Positions 7,913 to 17,368 are shown, numbered from the stretch's first letter. The stretch: DNA of 64,000 nucleotides from CAVQMB01 sp963713445 (GCA_963713445.1 CAVQMB010000008.1:1-64000), one strand, 5' to 3'. The notes: generated by a model from the sequence alone, not told the origin. Program-made: numbers and translations.

Positions 7913-10422
7913 CTGTTCAAACGCTTCGCCGCGCCGGCCGATGGCGAGAACGGACAATAAATGAAACCATCGACACGCAGTCGCTTTGCGGTCGGCAGAG
8001 GATGCCTGCAAGGTGATCGCCCCGCTCTGGTCACTCAAGCATTACGTGGCGGTCAATCCATATCTCGGTGTAATCGATAAGCCGTTCAGCAGCCGCGGCA
8101 GACCATGGCAAATACCGCCGGGGCCCGGATGACGATGCCGCGCCAGCTATGCCGCCGCAGGCGCGGAGCGATGACCGAAGGCTTGTGCTGCGTCATGCCG
8201 CCCGGCAGGCCTCACGCAGAGCATTGGTGCTGTGAAAGCGGCCGCTGAGGAACCAGACACTGTCATGGCCCTTCAACCATGGCCGAGTGTGGCGAACATC
8301 GCCGCAGAGCTGACGGGAAAGGCTTGGGATCAGTTCATGAGAGAACGGATATCGGCCTGGGCGGCAGCGTATTTTGATGAAGGGCAGGCACTTTGGCAGA
8401 TGCCGTGGCGTGAACTGCCGCCTTATGAAGCGTGGCGGGCACAGGCGCTCATCGACCGGACGCCATCGCTCTTTGGCACTCACGGTATTGCGCAAGGCTA
8501 TTGGCCGACTGCCCGGTGTGCGGAGCAGCGCTTATCGTTCGCGGCATAGCGGCTAGGCTTGCCACCGCACGCTCTGGAAAGCTATTTCCACCGATTGCTG
8601 ATGAGCATTGGTGGTTGGGCCGCCTTCGCGCGCTATAAGGTCTGGCAGAGCACACTGTGTGATCAGGCGGACAATACACTGGTGGGCGTGCTGGCGGTCA
8701 GGCTGGGATGGGAGCTGGCGCTGCTTGATGCTTTTTCCGCTCAACCGGTGGAAGAAGTGTGGCACAAGTGGAAGCACTGCTACGCCAATGAGTGTCCGTC
8801 CGATCAACGCACCAGGGCGCTGGTGCTCGACTGCGCGTTGCAAACGGCTTATGAGAGAGCGTGGCAGCGGAATCTGATTGCGCGGTTTGAAGCCAGACCG
8901 GATGGCCGGAGAGACGACCGCGCCCGGCGGTACAGGCAGCTTTTTGTATTGATGTCCGCTCGGAGGTCATCCGCCGGACACTTGAGAGCGTGTCCCCGAA
9001 GGTGCAAACCATCGGCTTCGCCGGTTTCTTTGGTTTTCCCATCGAATATGTGCCAGTCGGCCGGGACTACGGTGGGGCGCACTGTCCCGTGCTTTTTACC
9101 CCAAAATTCACCGTTCACGAAACCGTCAAAGGAGCGGGAAAAGAGGGGGCTGACGTTATCCGGCGGCTGAGGCTTATGCGGTGGCGCACCGCAAAGGCCT
9201 GGAAATCCTTCAAGCTCTCGGCAGTCTCGTCATTTGGCTTTGTGGAATCGATGGGGCTGCTTTACCTGATCAAGCTGGCTGGCGATTCGCTCGGCGTTAC
9301 CCGTCCGGTCGCACACCCGAAGACAAGTGGACTGAGCGGCGCTGTCGTGCAGCGGCTGGAACCGCAGATCGAACCTGCCACGATAAATGACAGCCACACC
9401 AGTTTTGCCATCGACGCACGCATCGCAATGGCGGAAACGGTTCTGAGGGCGATGTCGATGACACGCAACTTTGCCCGAATTGTCGCATTGGTGGGCCATG
9501 AATCAACTACGGTCAACAATCCTCATGCGACCAGCCTGGACTGCGGGGCCTGTGGTGGCCACACCGGCGAAGCAAATGCGCGAGTCGCGGCAGCGATCTT
9601 GAATGATCCTGATGTCATAACCGGGCTCGCGGAACGCGGGATCGACGTGCCGCAGGACACTGTGTTTATCGCGGCATTGCACGACACGACCACCGATAGC
9701 GTGACGTTGTTCGACGTCGATAATGTGCCTGAGACCCATCATGCGGATATTGTTCAATTCCAGCGCTGGCTTGATCAGGCCAGTAATAGGGCAAGGGTCG
9801 AGAGGGCAAGGCTGCTGGGTATGGCATTAAGCGAAAATAGTGATCGCAGAATATCGGCAAGGAGTCGGGACTGGAGCCAGGTACGACCGGAATGGGGGCT
9901 GGCTGGCTGCGCGGCCTTTATCGCAGCGCCGCGTAACCGCACCACAGGGCTCGATCTGGGAGGCCGTGTGTTTCTGCATTGCTACGACTGGAAACAGGAC
10001 GAGCACTTTGCCATCTTGGAACTTATCATGACGGCACCGATGCTGGTCGCGAGCTGGATCAACCTGCAATATTATGGTTCCGTCGTCGACAACCGTTGCT
10101 TTGGCAGCGGCAACAAGGTACTGCACAATGTCGTCGGAACACTGGGTGTGCTGGAAGGGAATGGCGGCGATCTGCGTGTGGGTCTGCCGTGGCAGTCGGT
10201 CCATGATGGCGCAAAACTGATTCGCGACCCCATTCGGCTTAATGTCGTGATCAGGCGCCGATCGACGCGATCGATCGGGTCATTGACAAGCATGAGGATG
10301 TCCGCGTTCTGCTCGATAGTGGTTGGCTCCACCTGTTTGCCATCAATGAGAGCGGCCGCGTTGCCGAACGCTATTGCGGTGACGGGAAATGGGAGCCGGT
10401 GAAAGGCAGTTGTGTGGTCTGA
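7909..10422 (+). pseudogene. dabA: DabA (DUF2309/UPF0753) subunit of a DAB inorganic carbon transporter, frameshifted
   Basis: DabA is the zinc-binding, carbonic-anhydrase-like cytoplasmic subunit of the DAB carbon-concentrating complex. Family landmarks appear in order but in different frames: IAPLWSLKHYVAVNPYLG near 8015-8070; AAYFDEGQALWQMPWRELPP then YEAWRA near 8367-8440; FCIDVRSEVIRRTLESVSPK near 8940-8995 with the Cys and Asp metal-site residues; TIGFAGFFGFPIEY and CPVLFTPKF; GHESTTVNNPHATSLDCGAC then GGHTGEANARV near 9490-9590 with the other metal ligands His and Cys; PMLVASWINLQYYGSVVDN near 10035-10090; and a final frame change near 10240 before LLDSGWLHLFAINESGRVAE. Total length (about 2.5 kb) matches intact DabA, so the metal-site residues outlived the reading frame. 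The last 50 bases overlap the 3' end of a minus-strand RDD gene. Confidence 0.9.
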
Positions 10423-10934
10423 CGCACACTGAGCCGGCGCGGGAGTGCAGCGGGGTCATCCTCCTCCGTCCGTCGGCAGGACCCATCGAACCGGACTGGT
10501 TCGGGCCCACGTGGCCGGACGACAACGGTGCCCGCCAGCTTGTCGTGCCAGCCCTGCTTCCGGCGGTCGAAGGCGACCCATACCAGGCCCAGGCAGAGCG
10601 GAATAATCGAAATAAAGTAACCTAAGTAGCGGCCGATAAACTGGCCGATACTGGGTTTGCCACCGGTGCGCGCGTCAACCACGCGTGCTGATATGGCCAT
10701 CTTCCCGGGGGACGCCTGTCGTGTAACCCAAAAGGAGATCACCGCAATGGCGGGGAACACCCACGAGATCAGTACGTCCAGTGGCCCCTTGATCAGCTTC
10801 GGATCTAACCAGTATCCGGTGCCGTATACGGCCTCAATCGCGGGCACGATAATGAATCCGAGGAGAATCGTGTCAATGAGGGACGCGCCGACTCTGGCCC
10901 AAAATCCGACGTACTCGAGTTCTGGCTGTTCCAT
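10371..10934 (-). CDS. RDD-family integral membrane protein
   Basis: The 187-residue protein has the RDD domain opening WARVGASLIDTILLGFIIVP, a second hydrophobic segment (LDVLISWVFPAIAVISFWV) and a third (YLGYFISIIPLCLGLVWVAF) ending DRRKQGWHDKLAGTVVV. RDD proteins are small inner-membrane proteins of mostly unknown role, some linked to ion or osmolyte handling. The start at MEQPELEYVG is chosen because the domain begins a few residues later and the longer upstream extension looks non-coding. The last 45 residues after VVRPRGPEPVRFDG are polar, lie beyond the domain and are partly antisense to the 3' end of the dabA fossil, so the original stop may have been lost. Confidence 0.8.
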   Translation of the reverse strand: MEQPELEYVGFWARVGASLIDTILLGFIIVPAIEAVYGTGYWLDPKLIKGPLDVLISWVFPAIAVISFWVTRQASPGKMAISARVVDARTGGKPSIGQFIGRYLGYFISIIPLCLGLVWVAFDRRKQGWHDKLAGTVVVRPRGPEPVRFDGSCRRTEEDDPAALPRRLSVRQTTQLPFTGSHFPSPQ

Positions 10935-11077
10935 CTGTTTTACCTGTCGACGTCTTGAACCGAGGTAACAATCCGTACCCCAGCCTGAGACCATAACAGT
11001 AGGTGTCGTTGGTGACCCGTGACACCCACCGCTACACCTCGCGGGCAATCGGTTTGCCGAAGTCTCCCGCCCGCATG

Positions 11078-11097
11078 GCCGTCCATGGTTGGACGGC
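11078..11097. other. Hairpin between the RDD gene and a small unknown gene
   Basis: GCCGTCCA-TGGT-TGGACGGC is a perfect 8-bp stem with a 4-base loop, 31 bases past the end of the minus-strand gene at 11128. It has no T-run on the minus strand, so it may be a transcript-end hairpin and not a classical terminator. Confidence 0.4.
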
Positions 11098-11127
11098 TAA
11101 ATCGACATCAGGCGGATGTGGTGGTCA

Positions 11128-11517
11128 CTAGAAAGCATTGAAAATGTCGTTGACCACGTCTTCCCCCAAGCCGAATCCGGCACCGATGCCCAGTCCGCTT
11201 ACCAGGCTGCCGAGGAAGCCGCTACCGCCCATCTGGCTCCAGCCTCTCGGTTGTACAGTCGGTTGGGGATGGGTGCGCTGATCCTGTTCAAGCTGATGGA
11301 TGTACTGCGCCATTTGCTGAATCATCAACAGGATATTCTGGTTTTGGTTCTGCATCTCCATACCGATTTCGCGCAAATCCATGGCGAGTTCCCGCCCGCT
11401 GGCCTCGTCTCTGGCTTCGGTGCGCAAGCGTTGCGCCAGTGCCTGCATCTTCTGCAGCAGGTCCTGTGATTGCTGGCGCAGTTGATTGGCCTGGGTTTCG
11501 GCTATCTGATAGTCCAC
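11128..11517 (-). CDS. Small unknown protein with coiled coil and glycine-rich C-terminus
   Basis: No family was recognised. I start it at a GTG because a strong GGAGGG ribosome site lies about 7 bases upstream; the longer version to 11682 adds residues that look non-coding. The 129-residue product is Gln-rich and mostly helical at about 1-85 (QANQLRQQSQDLLQKMQALA, EIGMEMQNQNQNILLMIQQM), then has a Pro/Gln linker and a glycine-rich end (GFLGSLVSGLGIGAGFGLGE) that could pack against or insert in a membrane. There is no signal peptide. It lies next to two other small unknown genes on the same strand, suggesting a common transcript. Confidence 0.65.
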   Translation of the reverse strand: MDYQIAETQANQLRQQSQDLLQKMQALAQRLRTEARDEASGRELAMDLREIGMEMQNQNQNILLMIQQMAQYIHQLEQDQRTHPQPTVQPRGWSQMGGSGFLGSLVSGLGIGAGFGLGEDVVNDIFNAF

Positions 11518-11688
11518 AGCATGCCCTCCGGATGAGATTGGAGAATTTAAAGCGATGCTATGGACAGCCGCGGCGGGCAAACATTCAGCGTTATTACGTA
11601 TTGGCAATGTTGCTGGCCCGTGCGCTACAGGTACATTGATCAGCCGTGCCGCCGCGACAACACCCGTGCGGCGAAGTGACATTATGAT

Positions 11689-11723
11689 GAGACCCGGTGC
11701 TGACCGCAGCCCACCCGGGTCTC
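11689..11723. other. Hairpin downstream of the 135-residue unknown gene
   Basis: GAGACCCGG and CCGGGTCTC form a perfect 9-bp stem around a 17-base loop, starting 6 bases past the stop of the minus-strand gene at 11730. No T-run follows on the minus strand. It is probably a transcript-end or processing hairpin. Confidence 0.4.
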
Positions 11724-11729
11724 GCGCGT

Positions 11730-12137
11730 TCAGCGCAGTTGAATCTTACCGCCGCCGGGCAGGCCCGCGCCGCCAAGGCCCTCCATGCCGCCTCCGCCCT
11801 GACCGGGCACGACCAGCGAGGACGCCGCTTCGCGCTGCATTTCCCGCAGTTGTTGCATAGTGTCCTCAATTGCCTTGCTGGCGGCATCGGGGAATGCCGC
11901 AATGGCTTGCTCGAGCGTGCTGCCGGGCAGCTCGAACTGCAGCGGCAGGGTGCCAGCCGGCGTCATAAGGCTGGTCTCGCCTACGAATACCGTGTTGCGG
12001 GCGGGGTCTGGAGAGCCGTCCTTCTGCACCGGGGTCAGCCGGCGGATGCTACCGACTTGGCGGTCGGTGAATACGTCCTCGCAGTAGAGGTTGTCCGCGT
12101 CAACCGACGCTTCGACCTGCTGGCCTGGGGTCGCCAT
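11730..12137 (-). CDS. Conserved-looking cytoplasmic protein of unknown function
   Basis: The 135-residue protein begins MATPGQQVEASVDADNLYCE. It has a compact N-terminal part (about 10-75: DVFTDRQVGSIRRLTPVQKD, TVFVGETSLMTPAGTLPLQF), an amphipathic helix (about 80-105: AASKAIEDTMQQLREMQREA) and a short Gly-rich tail ending GGGKIQLR. It has no signal peptide or membrane segment. I do not recognise a named domain. Clean coding character and good codon use support a real gene. It is co-oriented with the neighbouring small genes at 11128 and 12233. Confidence 0.7.
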   Translation of the reverse strand: MATPGQQVEASVDADNLYCEDVFTDRQVGSIRRLTPVQKDGSPDPARNTVFVGETSLMTPAGTLPLQFELPGSTLEQAIAAFPDAASKAIEDTMQQLREMQREAASSLVVPGQGGGGMEGLGGAGLPGGGKIQLR

Positions 12138-12232
12138 GGTGCCTTACCTCGTTCAAAATCATCTTTGGATCAACTATTAACCTTATCAAAAACGAACGCT
12201 CTTTGGTTGTCACAGGTCGCCGGAAATCCGCA

Positions 12233-12424
12233 CTAAAATATGTTGTACTTGAACAGACTGATGACTAGGCTGACCAGAAAATACAGGATTAGCACGATCA
12301 CAAAGTTGATCTTGAGGGTGCGCCAATTGCGCTCCCCGTAGTTCGTTAACAGCCAGCGGCGGAACCAAGGGCGGCTCAGCAATGCGATAATGAGCAGGAA
12401 TAGCAGAATCAGCGTGCGTAGCAT
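12233..12424 (-). CDS. Small two-helix membrane protein, unknown
   Basis: The 63-residue product has two hydrophobic segments (about 3-17, LRTLILLFLLIIALL, and about 42-58, FVIVLILYFLVSLVISL) separated by a basic, Trp-rich loop (SRPWFRRWLLTNYGERNWRT). It is predicted to sit in the inner membrane. It lies divergent to accA, with 64 bases between the two starts, so they probably share a promoter region. No family was recognised. Confidence 0.6.
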   Translation of the reverse strand: MLRTLILLFLLIIALLSRPWFRRWLLTNYGERNWRTLKINFVIVLILYFLVSLVISLFKYNIF

Positions 12425-12488
12425 GAGCGTCCGCGCAAGTCCCGAAGGCGGGTGATTGTAACCAGTCCGCTAAGCGGCAAGGTAACGG

Positions 12489-13451
12489 GTGATGAACCGG
12501 AATTATCTCGATTTTGAAAAGCCGATCGCTGAACTTGAGGCCAAGTTGTCCGAGCTCCGCAAGTTGAGTGCTGACGCAGAGCTCAACATCAGCGATGAAA
12601 TGACCCAGATGGAGACCAAGAGCAAGGCGTTGACGGAGTCGATCTTCGCCAATCTGAGTTCCTGGCAGATTGCCCAGCTGGCGCGTCATCCTGAACGGCC
12701 GTATACGCTCGACTACATTGAGCGGATCTGCACTGATTTCCATGAACTGCACGGTGATCGGTCCTATGCCGACGATCCCGCGATCGTTGGGGGGCCAGCC
12801 CGCCTCGACGACCGCCCGGTAATGGTGATCGGTCATCAAAAGGGGCGTGATACCCGCGAGCGACAGCGTCGGAATTTCGGTATGCCCAGGCCTGAGGGTT
12901 ATCGCAAGGCGTTGCGCTTGATGGAAATGGCCGAACGGTTTCGCCTGCCGGTGCTGACGTTCATCGATACGCCGGGTGCTTATCCCGGGATTGGTGCCGA
13001 GGAGCGCGGACAGAGTGAGGCCATCGCCCATAATCTGTTGGTGATGTCGCAACTGCGCGTACCGATTGTTTGTACGGTGATCGGTGAGGGCGGTTCGGGT
13101 GGTGCACTGGCCATCGGTGTCGGCGATAGGGTATTGATGTTGCGCTACAGCACCTATGCAGTGATTTCACCGGAAGGTTGTGCGTCGATTCTTTGGAAGA
13201 GTGCCGACAAGGCACCTGAAGCCGCCGAAATTATGGGTATTACCGCCGACCGGTTGCGGGAGCTGGAGTTGATCGATGAGGTCATTGCAGAGCCGTTGGG
13301 CGGCGCTCACCGTGACTTTCGCGTTATGGCCGATACGCTGAAACAGGTCCTGGGACAACACCTGGACGCATTGATGGCGTTGCCGGTTGACGATCTTGTG
13401 GCGAGCCGTCAGGAGCGGCTGCTGGGTTACGGTGTTTATAAAGAGGCGTGA
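12489..13451 (+). CDS. accA: Acetyl-CoA carboxylase carboxyltransferase subunit alpha
   Basis: The 320-residue protein is full length and typical of AccA: MMNRNYLDFEKPIAELEAKL at the start, then the crotonase-like core with GDRSYADDPAIVGG, IGHQKGRDT, TFIDTPGAYPGIGAEERGQS and GEGGSGGALAIGVGD. With AccD it transfers the carboxyl group from carboxybiotin-BCCP to acetyl-CoA, giving malonyl-CoA for fatty acid synthesis in the cytoplasm. The start may be GTG 12489 or ATG 12492; an AAGG lies upstream. It is followed 25 bases later by tilS, a common gammaproteobacterial pairing. Confidence 0.96.
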   Translation: MMNRNYLDFEKPIAELEAKLSELRKLSADAELNISDEMTQMETKSKALTESIFANLSSWQIAQLARHPERPYTLDYIERICTDFHELHGDRSYADDPAIVGGPARLDDRPVMVIGHQKGRDTRERQRRNFGMPRPEGYRKALRLMEMAERFRLPVLTFIDTPGAYPGIGAEERGQSEAIAHNLLVMSQLRVPIVCTVIGEGGSGGALAIGVGDRVLMLRYSTYAVISPEGCASILWKSADKAPEAAEIMGITADRLRELELIDEVIAEPLGGAHRDFRVMADTLKQVLGQHLDALMALPVDDLVASRQERLLGYGVYKEA

Positions 13452-13476
13452 GCGGCACGCACGGTAGCCAACGGCG

Positions 13477-14787
13477 GTGTGTCCGCTAACGCTGGCCGGG
13501 CCGCGCCCGCCGGTGGAGCGGCTGCTGGTGGCTTTTAGCGGGGGGCTGGACTCGCAGGTGCTGCTGCACCGGCTGGCGGGTGATTCGGTGCTGCGCTGTC
13601 GCTACCGGCTGCAAGCGGTTCATGTCGATCATCAGCTACAGGCTGCGTCGGGACGCTGGGCGGATCAGTGTGCGGCGTTATGCCAGGTTTGGGCGATTCC
13701 ATGCCGGATCCTGCGGGTGGTGGCCCGGCCTGAGCCTGGCGAAAGCCCCGAGGCGGTGGCGCGCCGGGCCCGCTATGGCGCCCTGCAACCGCTGATCGAC
13801 CGCGACACCGCACTGGTGACGGCGCACCAGCGCTCAGATCAGGCGGAGACGGTGCTGCTTGCGCTGCTGCGTGGCTCCGGACCGCGCGGCCTGGCGGCCA
13901 TGGCGGCGCTGGCCCGGTTTGGTGACGGTTGGCTATGGCGTCCGCTGTTGACCAGTTCGCGAACCCGGATCCTCGAATACGGCCGTCGGTACGGTCTGGA
14001 ATGGATCGAGGATCCTAGCAACGCCGATACTGGATTCGACCGCAATTTCCTGAGGCATCGGGTGCTGCCGCCGTTGCGGCAGCGGTGGCCGGCAACCGAC
14101 CGGGCACTGGCGCAGGTTGCCGAACACTGCGCCGAGAGCCTGGAGTTGCTGGATGCGCTGGCAGGCGAGGATCTGCGGGCAGCGGCAGTTGGTGACGCGC
14201 TCTCGATCGGTGTGCTGCGAGCCCTGAGTCCGGCCCGTTGCCGCAATCTGGTTCGGTTCTGGTTGCGCCGCCATGGTCTGCCGGTGCCCGGCCGCACAAT
14301 CGTCGGGCAGCTGCTCACTACGGTGCTGGCGGCGGGCGCAGATCGCCAGCCGTTACTGCAGTGGCGTGGTGGTGAACTGCGACGTCATCGTGACCGGCTG
14401 TACGCAATGGCGCCGTTGCCGCCGGTGCCGCAGGCCGGGCGCTGTGTGCGGTGGTCCGACGAAACGGAGCTGGACTTGCCGGATGGTGGGCGGCTGCGTC
14501 GGGTCGCCGCCGAGGGGCCGGGTCTGCCCCCTGCGCTGGAGGGCCTGACAGTGTGCTACCGTCGCGGCGGCGAGCGTTTCCATCCCTGGGGGCGGCGTCA
14601 CAGCCAAGCCCTGAAGAAGCTTTTGCAGGAGGCCGGCATGCCCCCGTGGGAACGTGAGCGGGTACCATTGATTTACTGGCACAAGCGTCTGGTGGCAGTG
14701 CCCGGACTGGGGGTGGATAATGAGCTGGCGCATTCGCCGGGATGGCGTCCGCAATGGCAAAAAAACACCGGTTCTGCTACCTTGTAG
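13477..14787 (+). CDS. tilS: tRNA(Ile)-lysidine synthase
   Basis: This 436-residue enzyme has the N-type PP-loop ATPase motif SGGLDS at about 21-26, HVDHQLQAAS, ARRARYGAL and TAHQRSDQAETVLLALLRGS in the N-terminal domain, and a C-terminal substrate-binding domain (HSQALKKLLQEAGMPPWERE). It changes C34 of the CAU-anticodon tRNA-Ile to lysidine, so that AUA is read as isoleucine. The start is a GTG inside a GC-rich stretch without a clear ribosome site. Translation may depend on accA just upstream. Confidence 0.94.
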   Translation: MCPLTLAGPRPPVERLLVAFSGGLDSQVLLHRLAGDSVLRCRYRLQAVHVDHQLQAASGRWADQCAALCQVWAIPCRILRVVARPEPGESPEAVARRARYGALQPLIDRDTALVTAHQRSDQAETVLLALLRGSGPRGLAAMAALARFGDGWLWRPLLTSSRTRILEYGRRYGLEWIEDPSNADTGFDRNFLRHRVLPPLRQRWPATDRALAQVAEHCAESLELLDALAGEDLRAAAVGDALSIGVLRALSPARCRNLVRFWLRRHGLPVPGRTIVGQLLTTVLAAGADRQPLLQWRGGELRRHRDRLYAMAPLPPVPQAGRCVRWSDETELDLPDGGRLRRVAAEGPGLPPALEGLTVCYRRGGERFHPWGRRHSQALKKLLQEAGMPPWERERVPLIYWHKRLVAVPGLGVDNELAHSPGWRPQWQKNTGSATL

Positions 14788-14851
14788 TCCCGTCCCGAGG
14801 CGGGCCGTTCCGGTCCGTGCAGTCATTGCGGTCACGAACTGAAGCAGCTTT

Positions 14852-16507
14852 ATGACGCGATTCATTTTTATTACCGGCGGCGTAGTCTCATCGCTTGGCA
14901 AGGGTATTGCCGCGGCATCATTGGGTGCGATTCTCGAGGCCCGTGGTCTGAAGGTCACACTGGTCAAACTTGATCCCTACATCAACGTCGATCCGGGCAC
15001 TATGAGCCCGTTTCAGCATGGTGAAGTCTACGTTACCGCGGACGGCGCGGAAACCGATCTTGACCTGGGTCATTACGAACGTTTCGTGCGGATGACCGCG
15101 ACACGCCGCAACAGCTTCAGCGCGGGTCGTGTCTACGAGAACGTTATCCGCAAGGAGCGCCGTGGCGATTACCTGGGCGCGACGGTGCAGGTGATCCCCC
15201 ATATTACCGACGAAATCAAGCGCTGCATTGAGGCCGCGGCCAATGACGCCGATGTCGTGATGGTTGAGATTGGCGGTACCGTAGGCGATATCGAATCGTT
15301 GCCGTTTCTCGAGGCCATCCGGCAGATGGGTGTGGAACTGGGGCGCGAGCGTGCACTGTTCATGCACTTGACACTGGTGCCCTATATCCGCTCCTCAGGT
15401 GAACTCAAAACCAAACCGACCCAGCATTCAGTGAAGGAGCTGCGATCCATCGGGATTCAGCCCGACATTCTCCTGTGTCGCTCCGATCGCCCGCTGCCCG
15501 AAACCGAACGGCGCAAGATCGCGCTGTTCACCAATGTCGAGCAACATGCCGTGATCCCGGCGCTGGATGCTGACAGCATTTACCGTATCCCGTTGCTGCT
15601 GCATGCCGAGGGGCTGGATGAGATCGTCCGCCGCAAGTTCAGGCTGGAACTGGCGCCGGCGGATCTGGGTGAATGGCAGCAGGTGGTGGCCGCTATCGAT
15701 CACCCTGAACACGAGCTGACGGTTGCCATGGTGGGCAAATACGTGGATCTGACGGATGCTTACAAGTCGCTCAATGAAGCATTACTGCATGCGGGGCTGC
15801 ACACCGCGACCCGGGTCAACATCCGCTTCATGGATTCTGAGGAGATCGAAGCCGACGGCACCGATTGTCTGGCCGGTGCCGATGCTGTCTTGGTGCCGGG
15901 CGGGTTTGGCGAACGCGGGGTTGAAGGCAAAATCGCTGCGGCTAGTTATGCCCGGAGACACAACATTCCCTACCTCGGCATCTGCTATGGTATGCAGTTG
16001 GCGGTGGTCGAGTTCGCGCGGCATCAGGCGGGGCTTGCGGATGCCAACAGCACTGAATTCAACAAGGATGCCCGCCATCCCGTGATCGCACTGATTACCG
16101 AGTGGCTGAATGACGGCGGGGCCGTCGAACGTCGTTCGGAGGAGTCCGAACTGGGCGGCACCATGCGCTTGGGTGCCCAGCAGTGCCGATTGGTTCCGGG
16201 GACGCTGGCACACCGTATCTATGGCAAGGATTTCATCACCGAACGGCACCGGCACCGCTACGAGTTCAACAACCGCTACCGGGGTATCCTGGAGGAAGCG
16301 GGGATGGTGTTCTCCGGCTGGTCGCTCGACGATGAGCTGGTCGAGGTGGTCGAACTGCCGGACCACCCCTGGTTCCTGGGCTGTCAGTTTCACCCTGAAT
16401 TCACGTCGACACCGCGCGATGGTCACCCGCTGTTCGAGAGTTTCATCCGCGCCGGGGTCAGCCATCAACAGAGCCGCCGGCGGCAACCGGCCGCGGTGGC
16501 GGGCTGA
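14852..16507 (+). CDS. pyrG: CTP synthase
   Basis: The 551-residue protein has the amidoligase domain at about 1-265 (TRFIFITGGVVSSLGKGIAA, SPFQHGEVYVTADGAETDLD) and a class I glutamine amidotransferase domain at about 290-540 with the nucleophile Cys in GICYGMQLA and the His-Glu pair in CQFHPEFTSTP. It makes CTP from UTP, ATP and glutamine. The last residues (SHQQSRRRQPAAVAG) are an ordinary variable tail. Its TGA shares one base with the kdsA ATG (TGATG), so the two are translationally coupled. Confidence 0.97.
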   Translation: MTRFIFITGGVVSSLGKGIAAASLGAILEARGLKVTLVKLDPYINVDPGTMSPFQHGEVYVTADGAETDLDLGHYERFVRMTATRRNSFSAGRVYENVIRKERRGDYLGATVQVIPHITDEIKRCIEAAANDADVVMVEIGGTVGDIESLPFLEAIRQMGVELGRERALFMHLTLVPYIRSSGELKTKPTQHSVKELRSIGIQPDILLCRSDRPLPETERRKIALFTNVEQHAVIPALDADSIYRIPLLLHAEGLDEIVRRKFRLELAPADLGEWQQVVAAIDHPEHELTVAMVGKYVDLTDAYKSLNEALLHAGLHTATRVNIRFMDSEEIEADGTDCLAGADAVLVPGGFGERGVEGKIAAASYARRHNIPYLGICYGMQLAVVEFARHQAGLADANSTEFNKDARHPVIALITEWLNDGGAVERRSEESELGGTMRLGAQQCRLVPGTLAHRIYGKDFITERHRHRYEFNNRYRGILEEAGMVFSGWSLDDELVEVVELPDHPWFLGCQFHPEFTSTPRDGHPLFESFIRAGVSHQQSRRRQPAAVAG

Positions 16508-17343
16508 TGGAACTGTGCGGCTTCCAGGCCGGGCTGGATCGGCCGCTGTTTCTGATTGCCGGTCCGTGCGTTATCGAGTCGGAAGGGCTGGCCCTGGATA
16601 CGGCCGGCCGCCTTAAGGCGGTCACGGCTGAGCTGGATATTCCATTTGTCTACAAATCGTCGTTCGACAAGGCCAATCGTTCTTCACACACGAGTTTTCG
16701 CGGGCCAGGACTGGATGCCGGTCTGCGTATCCTGGAAACCGTCAAGCGTGAGATTGGAGTGCCGGTGCTCACGGATGTCCACGAGGATACACCGCTGGCG
16801 GAGGTTGCCAGCGTGGTCGATGTATTACAGACACCGGCCATGCTCTGCCGGCAGACCAATTTCATTCAAAACGTGGCACGACAGGGGCTGCCGGTCAACA
16901 TCAAGAAGGGTCAGTTCCTGGCGCCCTGGGATATGGCTCAGGTGGTCGCCAAGGCCCGGGCTACCGGCAACGACCGAATCATGGTCTGTGAACGTGGGGC
17001 GTCGTTCGGCTACAACAATCTGGTCTCGGACATGCGTGCGTTGGTGATTATGCGGGCCACCGGTTGCCCGGTGGTCTTTGATGCCACGCACTCCGTACAG
17101 TTGCCCGGCGGGCAGGGCACCCACAGCGGCGGCCAGCGTCAATTCGTGCCGGCGCTGGCCAGAGCGGCGGTTGCGACGGGTGTCAGTGGCCTGTTCATGG
17201 AGACCCATCCCGATCCCGACAAGGCCTTGTCCGACGGTCCCAATGCCTGGCCGCTGGAGCGGATGGCGGAGCTGCTAATGATCCTGGTTGAACTTGACAG
17301 TGTCGTCAAGCCGTCGGCCAGGCTGGGCCTCGAGACCGCCTGA
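16507..17343 (+). CDS. kdsA: 3-deoxy-8-phosphooctulonate synthase
   Basis: The 278-residue TIM-barrel enzyme condenses PEP with arabinose-5-phosphate to KDO-8-phosphate for lipopolysaccharide. Family motifs are present: IAGPCVIESEGLALDTAGRL, YKSSFDKANRSS, FRGPGLDAGLRIL, PVLTDVHEDTP, NIKKGQFLAPWDM, CERGASFGYNNLV, FDATHSVQLPGG and ETHPDPDKALSDGPNAWPL. It has one-base overlap with pyrG and 25 bases to eno, matching the usual pyrG-kdsA-eno order. Its presence supports a Gram-negative host. Confidence 0.97.
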   Translation: MELCGFQAGLDRPLFLIAGPCVIESEGLALDTAGRLKAVTAELDIPFVYKSSFDKANRSSHTSFRGPGLDAGLRILETVKREIGVPVLTDVHEDTPLAEVASVVDVLQTPAMLCRQTNFIQNVARQGLPVNIKKGQFLAPWDMAQVVAKARATGNDRIMVCERGASFGYNNLVSDMRALVIMRATGCPVVFDATHSVQLPGGQGTHSGGQRQFVPALARAAVATGVSGLFMETHPDPDKALSDGPNAWPLERMAELLMILVELDSVVKPSARLGLETA

Positions 17344-17368
17344 GTTCAGAAGAGACAGCGGAGCCACC

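Noticed and set aside
12210..13052. 280-residue open frame on the minus strand
   Set aside because: Lies antisense over the first half of accA and the small membrane gene; it is a shadow of GC-rich coding sequence with no domain.
15782..16486. 234-residue minus-strand open frame
   Set aside because: Antisense to the amidotransferase part of pyrG.
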